From: Pelagibacteraceae bacterium AG-390-C22
GTDB taxonomy: Bacteria; Pseudomonadota; Alphaproteobacteria; Pelagibacterales; Pelagibacteraceae
Reading direction: 5' to 3'
Assembly (NCBI GenBank): GCA_003278125.1
Contig: QCGX01000004.1
Location: forward strand, 27,653 to 91,652
Length of the DNA stretch: 64,000 nt
Positions 12,120 to 21,343 of this stretch are shown in pieces. The notes under the pieces are model-generated. The model saw only the letters and a list, made by a program, of their open reading frames with translations, did not search any database and was not told the DNA's origin. The translations under genes and the position numbers were made by a program. Positions within the stretch are counted from its first letter, which is position 1, and every line of letters starts with the position of its first letter.

Positions 12120-12135
12120 ATTATTAATTAATAAT
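12120..12135. repeat. Perfect 16-bp palindrome just upstream of porin
   Basis: ATTATTAATTAATAAT equals its reverse complement; low complexity. Confidence 0.5.
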
Positions 12136-12151
12136 TAACTAAAGGAAAAAT

Positions 12152-13207
12152 ATGAAAAACATAACTAAAACTTTACTTGTGTTAGTTTCTTCACTTTCTA
12201 TTTCTTTTGCTGCTACAGCAGGCGAACTTGCAGTTTCAGGTTCAGCTAAAGCATCATACGTAATAGGTGGATCAACTGACTCAAACAGTAAAGGTATTGG
12301 TGTTGGTAACGAATTGAACTTCACAGCGTCTGGTGAAATGGACAATGGATTTACATGGAGTTACAGCACAGAGTTAGATCCAGCAGATGGTGGAACAGCT
12401 ACAAATGACGACTCTCAATTAGTAATTGGGATGGGCGACATGGGTACAGTTGGTTTCTACGATTCAGAAGGTGGATTATCTAAAGAGCTTGGTTACGGAA
12501 TTGGAGCTTTAGGAACAGGTACAGACTACAACAACACTATGACGATTCAATATGGTGGAACTGTATCTACTTCTCCTAACGTACAATATCACTTACCAGC
12601 TGATCTTTTACCTTTCGGTCTAACTGCTAAAGTTGGTTTCGTACCAAACTTAAGCGATGGATCAGGTAACAGCTTTAAAAACAGTGGACCTCTACAAACT
12701 AATAGCTTAGCAGGTGATACAGCTACTCAATATCAAGTAACTGCAGCACCAATGGATGGTTTATCAATTGGAGCAGACTATTATTCAACGGATGATGGTA
12801 CAGCTACAGCTCAGGACTATGAGTCTGGTAACTATTATGCTCAATACGCTATGGGTAACTGGAAAGTTGGTTACAACAAAGGTCACTATGCGCCAGCATT
12901 ATCTAACAAAAACGGTTCCGTATCTGAGTATGAAAATACTGCGTGGGGAATTGAATTTGCAGTAAATGATGCATTGAGTGTTTCATACAACGAAGAAACA
13001 TCTGAAGCTACAACTAGTGTTGCTATCGTAGCAGGTGCTAGCTCTGGAGTTAAAACATCTGTAGAATCTGAAATGGAATCTATTCAGGTTGCTTATATAA
13101 TGGGTGGAGCTACTCTAGGTATATCTGTAGTTGATGTAGGAAACGCTGACTACGTAGCAAATAAAGATGAGAAAAGAACTGTATTTGCACTAGCTATGGA
13201 CTTTTAA
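12152..13207 (+). CDS. Outer-membrane porin (Gram-negative 16-strand type family)
   Basis: Signal peptide MKNITKTLLVLVSSLSISFAATAGELAVSGSAKASYV, alternating beta pattern, C-terminal ...VFALAMDF. Confidence 0.85.
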   Translation: MKNITKTLLVLVSSLSISFAATAGELAVSGSAKASYVIGGSTDSNSKGIGVGNELNFTASGEMDNGFTWSYSTELDPADGGTATNDDSQLVIGMGDMGTVGFYDSEGGLSKELGYGIGALGTGTDYNNTMTIQYGGTVSTSPNVQYHLPADLLPFGLTAKVGFVPNLSDGSGNSFKNSGPLQTNSLAGDTATQYQVTAAPMDGLSIGADYYSTDDGTATAQDYESGNYYAQYAMGNWKVGYNKGHYAPALSNKNGSVSEYENTAWGIEFAVNDALSVSYNEETSEATTSVAIVAGASSGVKTSVESEMESIQVAYIMGGATLGISVVDVGNADYVANKDEKRTVFALAMDF

Positions 13208-13229
13208 TTAAGTCGTAGTTAATTAAAAT

Positions 13230-13805
13230 TTAAAAAAGCCGGTTAAATAATTTAGCCGGCTTTTTTTTTATTTCAGACAAAAGGGCAAAAGAATTAGATT
13301 TGACCATTTTTAACTTCATCAAATTAGATAATTTAATGCCACCTAAAGGCACTAAATTTTCCCTTCTAGATAATTTAAAGAGGTTAAACTTAATTATACC
13401 CAGGAAGCCTTTTTTCAACGGATGAGAGACTTTAAATAATCTGGAAAAGATAATAGTAGAGCAACCTTGCAAGATTTTTATGTTGAGTTCCTTAATATTA
13501 TGTGCAGATCCAATTATTTTATAGTTAGCTTTTTTTAATTTTGCTAGCCTGAGATTTGAGTTGTGCGCCGAAATATATAAACCATCAGCTCTTAGGTTTG
13601 ATGTTAGCTTTTCATCATTCGATACATAGAAATCTATCTTTTTAGATTTACAACGCCTTCTAAATCTTACTAATTTATCAATATTTTCTATTTTACCCTT
13701 ATTTCTATAAATGATTATGTATTTATTAATAAGTTTGATATTTCTTAAATCTATATCTTTGATATTTTCTATTATTAAAAAATATTTATTTTTAAAGGTA
13801 AACAT
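13230..13805 (-). CDS. Divergent thiamine-phosphate synthase/TENI-like TIM-barrel protein
   Basis: ADGLYISAHNS...YKIIGSAHNIKEL...VPLGGIKLSN resemble TMP-TENI motifs; start MFTFKNKYF at 13805 chosen over 13916. Confidence 0.6.
   Translation of the reverse strand: MFTFKNKYFLIIENIKDIDLRNIKLINKYIIIYRNKGKIENIDKLVRFRRRCKSKKIDFYVSNDEKLTSNLRADGLYISAHNSNLRLAKLKKANYKIIGSAHNIKELNIKILQGCSTIIFSRLFKVSHPLKKGFLGIIKFNLFKLSRRENLVPLGGIKLSNLMKLKMVKSNSFALLSEIKKKPAKLFNRLF
13232..13269 (+). terminator. Rho-independent terminator after porin
   Basis: AAAAAA-GCCGGTTAAAT-AA-TTTAGCCGGC-T9: about 10-bp stem (one G-T pair), short loop, T tract. Confidence 0.93.
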
Positions 13806-14456
13806 ATGAACATCATAGTTGAAAGATTTAATAAAATAAAATCGAATATATCTAAAATAGATAACGCCAATGCTTTGAAAATAATAGCAATTAGCAAAAC
13901 TTTCTCTTTGGACCATATAATGCCCTTAATTGAATTCGGTCACAATCATTTCGGCGAAAATAAAGTTCAGGAAGCAGACGCTAAGTGGCATAAAGTTAAA
14001 AAAGAAAAGAAAAACTTAAGATTACATATGGTAGGCAAATTACAAAGTAATAAGGCAAAAAAAGCAGTTCAAATATTTGACTACATTCATTCCCTCGAAA
14101 ACCAAAAACTGGCTGATACTTTATCTAAGTGTCAAAATGAAATAAACAAATCTATCAATTATTTTATTCAAGTAAATATTGGTAACGAATCTCAAAAAGC
14201 TGGCGTCAAATATAATGAAGTAGATCAGTTTTATAACTACTGCACTAGAGAAAAAAAAATGAATATTATAGGGTTAATGGCAATACCTCCAAATGATGAA
14301 AATACTGAAAAGTATTTCAAAAGCCTTTCAGAGTTAAATTCGTCATTAGGTCTTAAAGAACTTAGTATGGGCATGTCCTCTGATTACATGAAAGCTATTA
14401 ATTATAAAGCCACTTACCTAAGAATAGGTAGCGCGATATTTGGGGAAAGATCTTAA
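13806..14456 (+). CDS. YggS family pyridoxal-phosphate homeostasis protein
   Basis: IIAISKTF, FGENKVQEADAKW, HMVGKLQSNKAK, GLMAIPP, MGMSSDYMKAI, RIGSAIFGER. Confidence 0.95.
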   Translation: MNIIVERFNKIKSNISKIDNANALKIIAISKTFSLDHIMPLIEFGHNHFGENKVQEADAKWHKVKKEKKNLRLHMVGKLQSNKAKKAVQIFDYIHSLENQKLADTLSKCQNEINKSINYFIQVNIGNESQKAGVKYNEVDQFYNYCTREKKMNIIGLMAIPPNDENTEKYFKSLSELNSSLGLKELSMGMSSDYMKAINYKATYLRIGSAIFGERS

Positions 14457-14944
14457 ATTATATTTATAATTGTTTTTCTATTAATCCTTTTTAAAATTTC
14501 TTTTAAATCTTTTTTGCTCACAGCAATACATCCATTAGTTTTGTTATAATTTTTTTTTGCAACATGGATAAAGATAGCGCTTCCTTTATTTCTACGTATA
14601 GGATTTAGATTGAAGTTTAGAACTAAAATTATGTCGTAAGTATTATTAGTTTTATAAAGTTTTTCAAAATTATATTCAAAAGGCAATCTAATAAGTTTAT
14701 TATAAGACTTTGACTTAGGATCATCACACCATCCCATATCTTTACGAATAATTAATTTAGTTAATTTAGTCTTTAAATTGGGAATACGATCTTTTCTATA
14801 TAGTATATATTTAACTTTGAATTTTCCTCTAGGTGTAATCTGGTCTCCTTCTCTCTTTTTTCTACCAATTCCTCTTTTACCTGTAGAGCATTTTACTTTA
14901 TAATTATTGAAAAAGAGTTTTTTATTTTTTATTAGAATATGCAT
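14453..14944 (-). CDS. L,D-transpeptidase (YkuD) family protein
   Basis: FIHVAKKNYNKTNGCIAVSKKDL = YkuD H...GC motif; no obvious signal peptide. Confidence 0.85.
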   Translation of the reverse strand: MHILIKNKKLFFNNYKVKCSTGKRGIGRKKREGDQITPRGKFKVKYILYRKDRIPNLKTKLTKLIIRKDMGWCDDPKSKSYNKLIRLPFEYNFEKLYKTNNTYDIILVLNFNLNPIRRNKGSAIFIHVAKKNYNKTNGCIAVSKKDLKEILKRINRKTIINII

Positions 14945-15565
14945 ACAATTAATGTTTTAACTTTTGGTTCAAGAAATTTTAACACTTCGCTAGAAGAACT
15001 TAAAGATTATTTAAACTTTAAACTAACTTTCGCTGATAAAGAGATAAACAAAGAAACCTTAAATAATCACGATGTCTTAATTCTTCACCAAGATGGATTA
15101 TTAGGAGATTCTTTAGAAAAATTATTAAAAGATAGTAAAAAAATTAAGATTTTAGTCTCAAATAAAAGTGATAAAAAAAAAGATCAATTTAATGAAATCA
15201 TTTCTTTACCTCTTAAAATATCAGATCTCAATCAAATTGTAGAAAATGCGATCACGAAAAAAAATTTCAGCAAAAATTCATCTATATTAATTAAACAATA
15301 TAAGTTGGATAAAAATGAAAAAAAATTAATAAAAAATAAAAATTATATTTTGTTAACTGAAAAAGAGATACAACTTTTAGAGTTATTTTTAGACAACAAA
15401 AAACCTATCAGTAAAAACATAATTTTAAAAGAAGTTTGGAAGTATTCGACATCTGCAGATACCCATACTGTAGAAACGCATATTTATAGATTAAGAAAAA
15501 AGATAAAGTCTAAATTTTTAGATGAAAATTTTATCTTAAACAACAAAGATGGATATTTATTATGA
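14939..15565 (+). CDS. Orphan OmpR-type winged-helix protein with degenerate receiver-like N-domain
   Basis: C-term LTEKEIQLLELFLDNKKPISKNIILKEVWKY...HTVETHIYRLRKKI...NNKDGYLL (Trans_reg_C); N-domain lacks the usual acidic pocket. Confidence 0.8.
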   Translation: MHTINVLTFGSRNFNTSLEELKDYLNFKLTFADKEINKETLNNHDVLILHQDGLLGDSLEKLLKDSKKIKILVSNKSDKKKDQFNEIISLPLKISDLNQIVENAITKKNFSKNSSILIKQYKLDKNEKKLIKNKNYILLTEKEIQLLELFLDNKKPISKNIILKEVWKYSTSADTHTVETHIYRLRKKIKSKFLDENFILNNKDGYLL

Positions 15566-15669
15566 AGAAAAGAAATAAAATAGCTTTAGATTTATTTACT
15601 AATAAATATCGTAAACGTATCGTCAAACCAAAAAAAGGAAAAGGTAGTTTTAAAAGAAGAAAAAAATAA
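15562..15669 (+). CDS. arfA: ArfA-like alternative ribosome-rescue factor, 35 aa (not in ORF track)
   Basis: Hand translation MKKRNKIALDLFTNKYRKRIVKPKKGKGSFKRRKK*; resembles ArfA core ...ALL.DPLFRQRV.KNKKGKGSYxRK; ATGA overlap with upstream gene. Confidence 0.75.
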   Translation: MKKRNKIALDLFTNKYRKRIVKPKKGKGSFKRRKK

Positions 15670-15670
15670 T

Positions 15671-16600
15671 CTAATTAAGTCGAGCGCCAATTTTTTGAAT
15701 TATTTTCGACGACATTTCAGTACCTTTATTTAAACTTTCTTTAAGAGATAGATTGTTTACGTGACCATGTAGAAAACCTGCTGCAAATAGATCACCAGCA
15801 CCAGTTAAGTCTTTAATTTTAAGATTTTTTTGAGCTTTGCATTCAACAATTTCATCTCCTTTAATTGCGATTGCTCCTTTTTCACCTCTAGTAATAACTA
15901 ACAATTTTTTAATTTTTTTTGAAAATTCAATAACATTATTAAAATCTCTTGTATCTATTAAAGACATTATTTCTTGTTCATTAGCAAAAGCAATATGTAA
16001 TTTATTTTTAACCAAATTTAAAAAATGTGGCTTATGCCTTTCTACGCAGAACAAATCTGATAAAGACATTGCTACTTGATCAGAGTTTTCAATTGCTTTT
16101 TCAAAAGCCTTTTTTGGCTCTCCTTCATCCCAAAGATATCCTTCTAGAAATACAAGATCACTATTTTTCACTGAGTTAACATCTATATCATTCTCATTAA
16201 TTTTTCCTGCAGTTCCAAGGAATGTACACATAGTTCTCTCAGAGTCAGGAGTAATTAAAATCAAACAAGTGCCAGTAGGAATTGCTTCTTTTTTTTTAGA
16301 ATAAAAATATTTAACTTTCTCTTTTTTGAGTCCTACTTCGTACTTGGCGCCCAGCTCATCATCGCTTACTTTACCAATAAAACCTACTTTATTTCCTAGC
16401 TGAGAAAGACCTACAATTGAATTTGCAACTGAACCACCAGAAACTGTTTCTTCAATCCGAAGATTTGATAGTAATTTCTTAAACTCACTCTCATCCACAA
16501 GCTTCATAGTGCTTTTTGTTAATTTGTTATTAGTTAGAAAGTTTTCTTCTACTTTACAGATAACATCAACAATTGCATTTCCAATTCCTATAACTTTCAT
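15671..16600 (-). CDS. PfkB family carbohydrate/adenosine kinase
   Basis: GNAIVDVICKV, SGGSVANSIVGLSQLG, DLTGAGDLFAAGFLHG. Confidence 0.92.
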   Translation of the reverse strand: MKVIGIGNAIVDVICKVEENFLTNNKLTKSTMKLVDESEFKKLLSNLRIEETVSGGSVANSIVGLSQLGNKVGFIGKVSDDELGAKYEVGLKKEKVKYFYSKKKEAIPTGTCLILITPDSERTMCTFLGTAGKINENDIDVNSVKNSDLVFLEGYLWDEGEPKKAFEKAIENSDQVAMSLSDLFCVERHKPHFLNLVKNKLHIAFANEQEIMSLIDTRDFNNVIEFSKKIKKLLVITRGEKGAIAIKGDEIVECKAQKNLKIKDLTGAGDLFAAGFLHGHVNNLSLKESLNKGTEMSSKIIQKIGARLN

Positions 16601-16603
16601 TTT

Positions 16604-17257
16604 TTAAGCTTTTTTTGTTTTAATTGGTTTGTTTCTTTTTGGATAACAGCTTTTACAAATTTTACAAGATATACCGTAACATTCTCTAGCCTGACAGTAT
16701 TCTCTTCCATACCAAATTATCTGCAGATGGAGTTTATTCCATGATTTTTTTGGAAATAATCTCTTCAAATCTTTTTCAGTCTGAATAACATTTTTACCAT
16801 TGGTCAATCCCCATCTTTGTGCTAATCGATGGATGTGAGTATCTACTGGAAAAGCAGGGTGTCCAAAACCTTGAGACATTACTACACTAGCAGTTTTATG
16901 TCCTACTCCGTGTAATTTTTCCAAATCTTCAAAATTTCCAGGCACTTTTCCCCCATGTTTTTCAACCAATTGTTTTGAGAGTAGATATACGCTTTTAGCT
17001 TTTCTTTTAAAAAAACCAGTACTTCTTATTAATTGTTCAATTTTTTTTCTTCCAAGTTTTATAAAGTGTTCAGGCTTATTATATTTTGGGTATATTTTTC
17101 TAGTCGCTTTATTTACATTTATATCTGTAGTTTGTGCAGACAAAGCTACAGACACTAGTAAAGTAAATAAGTTTCTATGTTTTAAGGGCACTGAAACTCG
17201 AGGATAAAATTTATTTAAAAGTCTTAATACTATAGTCGCTCTTCTATTTTCACTCAT
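16604..17257 (-). CDS. nth: Endonuclease III
   Basis: LHGVGHKTASVVMSQGFGHPAFPVDTHIHRLAQRWGL HhH-GPD; C-x6-C-x2-C-x5-C cluster. Confidence 0.96.
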   Translation of the reverse strand: MSENRRATIVLRLLNKFYPRVSVPLKHRNLFTLLVSVALSAQTTDINVNKATRKIYPKYNKPEHFIKLGRKKIEQLIRSTGFFKRKAKSVYLLSKQLVEKHGGKVPGNFEDLEKLHGVGHKTASVVMSQGFGHPAFPVDTHIHRLAQRWGLTNGKNVIQTEKDLKRLFPKKSWNKLHLQIIWYGREYCQARECYGISCKICKSCYPKRNKPIKTKKA

Positions 17258-17267
17258 TGTTTTAAAT

Positions 17268-18044
17268 TTATTTAAAATTCAAAACGTTTCTCATGGAGTA
17301 TAAGCCAGGTTTTTTGCCTATTATCCATCTTGCAGCTGTTAATGCACCTTCGGAAAAAAGTGCTCTATCAAAAGCTTCATGATTTAAAGAAACTATCTCT
17401 TTTCCACTTGAAAAAGAAACTTCATGTTTGCCTATAACTGATCCTTTTCTGAGTGAATTAAAATTAATTTTTTTTCCATAAGGAAAAGATTTTTTATTTA
17501 GATATTTTTTTCCTATTAATCCATAAAAATCTTTATTTTTTCCTACGGCTATACCTTTACCAAGCATTAAAGCAGTTCCTGAGGGATAATCTTTTTTATT
17601 TTTATGATGAACTTCAAAAACTTTGCTTAAGAAATTATTATTAAGGGATTTTGAAGCTATTTCAGTTAAATACATTAGCAAATTAACTCCTAGACTCATA
17701 TTTCCAGCCTTAAGAATAGGAATTTTTCTTGAGTATTTTTTTATTATATTTTCTTCTCTTTTAGTGAATCCAGTCGTCCCAATCACAACTCTTTTTTTTA
17801 GTTTTGATGCAATTTTTAAAACTTCCAAGGTACATTTAGGCACTGTAAAATCTATTATTACATTTGCTTTCTTAAATGCATTTTCTGTATTTAAATTAGG
17901 TCTGATACCCATTATATTTTTATTTATTATTCTATTTTCAGTCAGAGATACTAACTTAAAGTTTTTATTTGCTTTTGAAGTTTTAATGAGTTGTCGACCC
18001 ATTCTTCCCATACAACCAGTTATTGCTAAATTAATTTTTTTCAT
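17268..18044 (-). CDS. dapB: 4-hydroxy-tetrahydrodipicolinate reductase
   Basis: NLAITGCMGRMGRQLIK, VIGTTGF, EVHHKNKKDYPSGTAL; internal start MKKINLA at 18044. Confidence 0.95.
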   Translation of the reverse strand: MKKINLAITGCMGRMGRQLIKTSKANKNFKLVSLTENRIINKNIMGIRPNLNTENAFKKANVIIDFTVPKCTLEVLKIASKLKKRVVIGTTGFTKREENIIKKYSRKIPILKAGNMSLGVNLLMYLTEIASKSLNNNFLSKVFEVHHKNKKDYPSGTALMLGKGIAVGKNKDFYGLIGKKYLNKKSFPYGKKINFNSLRKGSVIGKHEVSFSSGKEIVSLNHEAFDRALFSEGALTAARWIIGKKPGLYSMRNVLNFK

Positions 18045-18046
18045 TA

Positions 18047-18211
18047 CTATACAAGATTTATAACTACAATAATAATAAGAACAATTATAGTCCAAATAGA
18101 TAAATTTTTTAAAAACTGTTTTATCTTATTATTCGTAGATAAAAATGCTGGTAAGATTAAAATTAATACTGCAATTAAAAATATTGCAGACATTATTTGC
18201 TCAGTTTCCAT
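18047..18211 (-). CDS. Small (54 aa) two-TM hypothetical membrane protein (not in ORF track)
   Basis: Hand translation METEQIMSAIFLIAVLILILPAFLSTNNKIKQFLKNLSIWTIIVLIIIVVINLV*; fills dnaJ-dapB gap. Confidence 0.75.
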   Translation of the reverse strand: METEQIMSAIFLIAVLILILPAFLSTNNKIKQFLKNLSIWTIIVLIIIVVINLV

Positions 18212-18216
18212 TTAAT

Positions 18217-19341
18217 TTATGATCCTTTCCAGAATTTTTTTGCTTTTTCAAAAAAAGTTTTAATCACTGGATCAGGTTTATTTGACTCTATTTCATTAAA
18301 TTCTTCTAATATTTCCTTTTGTCTTTTTGAAAGAGAAGTCGGTACTTGAGTAACAACTCTTATATATAAATCTCCAAACACACTTCTTCTTAATATAGGC
18401 ATACCTTTTCCTTTTAATCTAAATTGTTTACCATGTTGAGTTCCCGCAGGAATTTTAATTTTAGATTTCCCCCCATCGATTGAAGGCACTTCTACAGTTG
18501 TTCCTAAAGTTGCGTCTGAAAAAGAAATTGGAAGTTCATAATATAAATTTTCCTCAGATCTTTTAAAAATAGTATGGTTATCGATAGAAATAAAAAGATA
18601 AAGATCTCCACTAGAACCACCTTTTGAACCAGCCTCACCTTTACCAGATAGCCTTATTCTAGTTCCATCATCAACACCTTTAGGAATCTTTACAGTTACA
18701 TTCTCACTACCTTGTACCTTCCCATTTCCACTACAAGTTTTACATGGAGTTCCTATTGTTTCTCCGTAACCACTACATTGAGGACAAGTTTGCTGAATTG
18801 TAAAAAATCCTTGATTAGTTCTGACTTTACCTTTTCCAGAGCAATAGGTACATTTTATAGGTTTGGATCCTTTTGCAGCTCCACTACCAGAGCATGGAGA
18901 ACACTTTTTATAAGTAGTGTATTTAACATTTTTCTCTAATCCTTTATAAGCTTCCTCTAAACTGATACTAGTATCGTACCTTAAATCATTTCCTCTATTA
19001 CTAGATCTTCTTGATGTTCCACCACCGAAGTCTCCAAAAAAATCTTCAAATATGTCAGAGAACGAAGATGAATTGAAATCGAATCCTCCAAAACCTTGAC
19101 CACCTCCTCCAGCTCCTTCAAAAGCAGCATGACCGAATTGATCATAATTATTTTTTCTCTTATCATCAGAGAGAACATGATAAGCTTCACTAGCCTCTTT
19201 GAATTTCTCTTCAGAGGTTTTATCACCTTTTGTTTTATCTGGATGATACTTTAGAGCTAATTTACGATAGGCTTTCTTAATTTCATCTTTAGAAGCTGAG
19301 TTTGTTACACCTAAGACATCGTAATAATCTCTTTTAGCCAC
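18217..19341 (-). CDS. dnaJ: Chaperone DnaJ
   Basis: J domain HPD, G/F region, four CxxCxGxG zinc repeats. Confidence 0.98.
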   Translation of the reverse strand: MAKRDYYDVLGVTNSASKDEIKKAYRKLALKYHPDKTKGDKTSEEKFKEASEAYHVLSDDKRKNNYDQFGHAAFEGAGGGGQGFGGFDFNSSSFSDIFEDFFGDFGGGTSRRSSNRGNDLRYDTSISLEEAYKGLEKNVKYTTYKKCSPCSGSGAAKGSKPIKCTYCSGKGKVRTNQGFFTIQQTCPQCSGYGETIGTPCKTCSGNGKVQGSENVTVKIPKGVDDGTRIRLSGKGEAGSKGGSSGDLYLFISIDNHTIFKRSEENLYYELPISFSDATLGTTVEVPSIDGGKSKIKIPAGTQHGKQFRLKGKGMPILRRSVFGDLYIRVVTQVPTSLSKRQKEILEEFNEIESNKPDPVIKTFFEKAKKFWKGS

Positions 19342-19365
19342 AGGACGTCTCCTCTATTAATTTTC

Positions 19366-21285
19366 TTAGGCGCTTTTTTCTTTATCTTCTTTTACATCTT
19401 CAAAATCTGCATCTACAACATTTTCTTTATCTTCTGGTTTTGCGTCTTTTGATTCTTTTCCTTTAGTTTCTTTAGTTTTTTGCTGACTTTTATAAACTGC
19501 TTCACCTAACTTCATTGAAACTTGAATTAAGCTTTGTGTTTTTTTCTTAATATCTTCTGAGTCAGTTCCTTCTAAAGATTTTTTAAGATCTGCAATTCCA
19601 CTTTCAATAGCCTTTTTCTCCTCTGCTGAGATTTTATCACCGTGTTCTTTTAGGCTTTTCTCTGTTGAAAAGACCAAACTATCAGCTTGGTTTCTAGCAT
19701 CAACGGACTCTCTTTTCTTTTTATCAGCTTCTTTGTTAGCCTCAGCATCTTTAACCATCTTTTGGATTTCTTCTTCGGATAAACCACCAGATGCTTGAAT
19801 TTGAATTTTTTGTTCTTTTCCAGTTCCTTTATCTTTAGCTGAGACATTTACAATTCCATTTGCATCAATATCAAATGTAACTTCAATTTGAGGCGTTCCT
19901 CTTGCAGCAGGAGGAATTCCTACTAATTCAAAGTTTCCTAAAATTTTATTGTCTGAAGCCATTTCTCTTTCACCTTGCAGAACTCTTATAGAAACTGCAG
20001 GCTGATTATCTTCTGCTGTAGAAAATACCTGGCTTTTTTTAGTAGGTATTGTAGTGTTTTTATCGATTAACTTAGTTGAAACACCACCTAGAGTTTCTAT
20101 TCCCAGAGATAATGGAGTTACATCAAGCAATAAAACATCTTTAACATCACCTTGTAAAACACCTGCTTGAATAGCGGCTCCCATAGCTACTACCTCATCG
20201 GGATTTACACTTTTGTTTGGTTCTTTACCGAAGAAATTTTTAACTGTTTCAACAATTTTAGGCATTCTAGTCATACCACCAACTAAGACTACTTCATTAA
20301 TCTCTGCAGCAGAAAAACCAGAGTCTTTAAGAGCAATTTTGCATGGTTCTAAAGTTTTTTCTACTAAGTCTGAAACTAAAGCCTCTAGTTTAGCTCTTGT
20401 GAATTTTAAATTAACATGCTTAGGTCCAGTTTTATCAGCTGTGATAAAAGGTAAATTGATTTCTGTTTGAGCCGCAGAAGACAATTCTATTTTTGCTTTT
20501 TCAGCAGCTTCTTTTAATCTTTGTAAAGCTAATTTATCATTTTTTAAATCAATTCCATTATCTTTTTTAAATTCACTTACTAGATAGTTAACTATCGCAT
20601 CATCAAAGTCTTCTCCTCCTAAAAAAGTATCTCCATTAGTTGATTTAACTTCAAAAACACCATCTCCAATTTCTAATATTGAAACATCAAACGTTCCGCC
20701 TCCCAAATCATATACTGCAATTTTTTGTCCATTTTTTTTATCTAAACCATAAGCTAAAGCTGCAGCTGTTGGTTCGTTGATAATTCTTAAAACTTCTAAG
20801 CCTGCAATCTTTCCAGCATCTTTAGTTGCTTGTCTTTGTGCATCATTAAAGTAAGCAGGGACAGTAATAACTGCTTTAGTTACAGCTTGGCCTAAATATT
20901 TTTCTGCAGTTTCTTTCATTTTTTGCAAAATAAAAGCAGATATTTGTGAAGGTGAATATTTTTTTCCTTTACCTTCAATCCACGCTTCTCCATTATCTGA
21001 TTTGATTATCTTAAAAGGAACTCTGCCAATATCTTTTTTGACTGTTTCATCTTCAAAAGATCTACCAATTAATCTTTTAGTAGCAAAAATCGTATCTTGT
21101 GCATTTGTTACCGCCTGTCTTTTTGCAGGTTGACCAATAAGTTTTTCTTCATTATCTAAAAAAGCAACTACTGAAGGTGTAGTTCTAGTTCCTTCAGCAT
21201 TTTCTAAAACTTTAGCCTGCGAACCATCCATAATGGCTACACATGAATTTGTAGTTCCTAAATCTATTCCTATTACTTTGCTCAT
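19366..21285 (-). CDS. dnaK: Chaperone DnaK
   Basis: [18 protein letters not shown]; full length 639 aa. Confidence 0.99.
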   Translation of the reverse strand: MSKVIGIDLGTTNSCVAIMDGSQAKVLENAEGTRTTPSVVAFLDNEEKLIGQPAKRQAVTNAQDTIFATKRLIGRSFEDETVKKDIGRVPFKIIKSDNGEAWIEGKGKKYSPSQISAFILQKMKETAEKYLGQAVTKAVITVPAYFNDAQRQATKDAGKIAGLEVLRIINEPTAAALAYGLDKKNGQKIAVYDLGGGTFDVSILEIGDGVFEVKSTNGDTFLGGEDFDDAIVNYLVSEFKKDNGIDLKNDKLALQRLKEAAEKAKIELSSAAQTEINLPFITADKTGPKHVNLKFTRAKLEALVSDLVEKTLEPCKIALKDSGFSAAEINEVVLVGGMTRMPKIVETVKNFFGKEPNKSVNPDEVVAMGAAIQAGVLQGDVKDVLLLDVTPLSLGIETLGGVSTKLIDKNTTIPTKKSQVFSTAEDNQPAVSIRVLQGEREMASDNKILGNFELVGIPPAARGTPQIEVTFDIDANGIVNVSAKDKGTGKEQKIQIQASGGLSEEEIQKMVKDAEANKEADKKKRESVDARNQADSLVFSTEKSLKEHGDKISAEEKKAIESGIADLKKSLEGTDSEDIKKKTQSLIQVSMKLGEAVYKSQQKTKETKGKESKDAKPEDKENVVDADFEDVKEDKEKSA

Positions 21286-21343
21286 TGTTTAAATTCCTTT
21301 ATTCGTCGTTGTTTATATGGGTGTTTTTTCTTCTTCTACAAGG

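Noticed and set aside
12756-12965. Alternative-frame ORF inside porin
   Set aside because: No signal or homology; overlaps a well-supported CDS
13806-13916. N-terminal extension of the ThiE-like ORF (MVQRESFANCYY...)
   Set aside because: Runs antisense into YggS; MFTFKNKYF at 13805 is a sensible start
18981-19226. Same-strand alternative-frame ORF within dnaJ
   Set aside because: Off-frame reading of conserved J/GF coding sequence
20213-20470. ORFs antisense to dnaK, and similar antisense ORFs (e.g. 2662-2850, 21579-21875, 40689-41057, 44250-44528)
   Set aside because: Shadow ORFs opposite strongly conserved genes; no recognisable motifs
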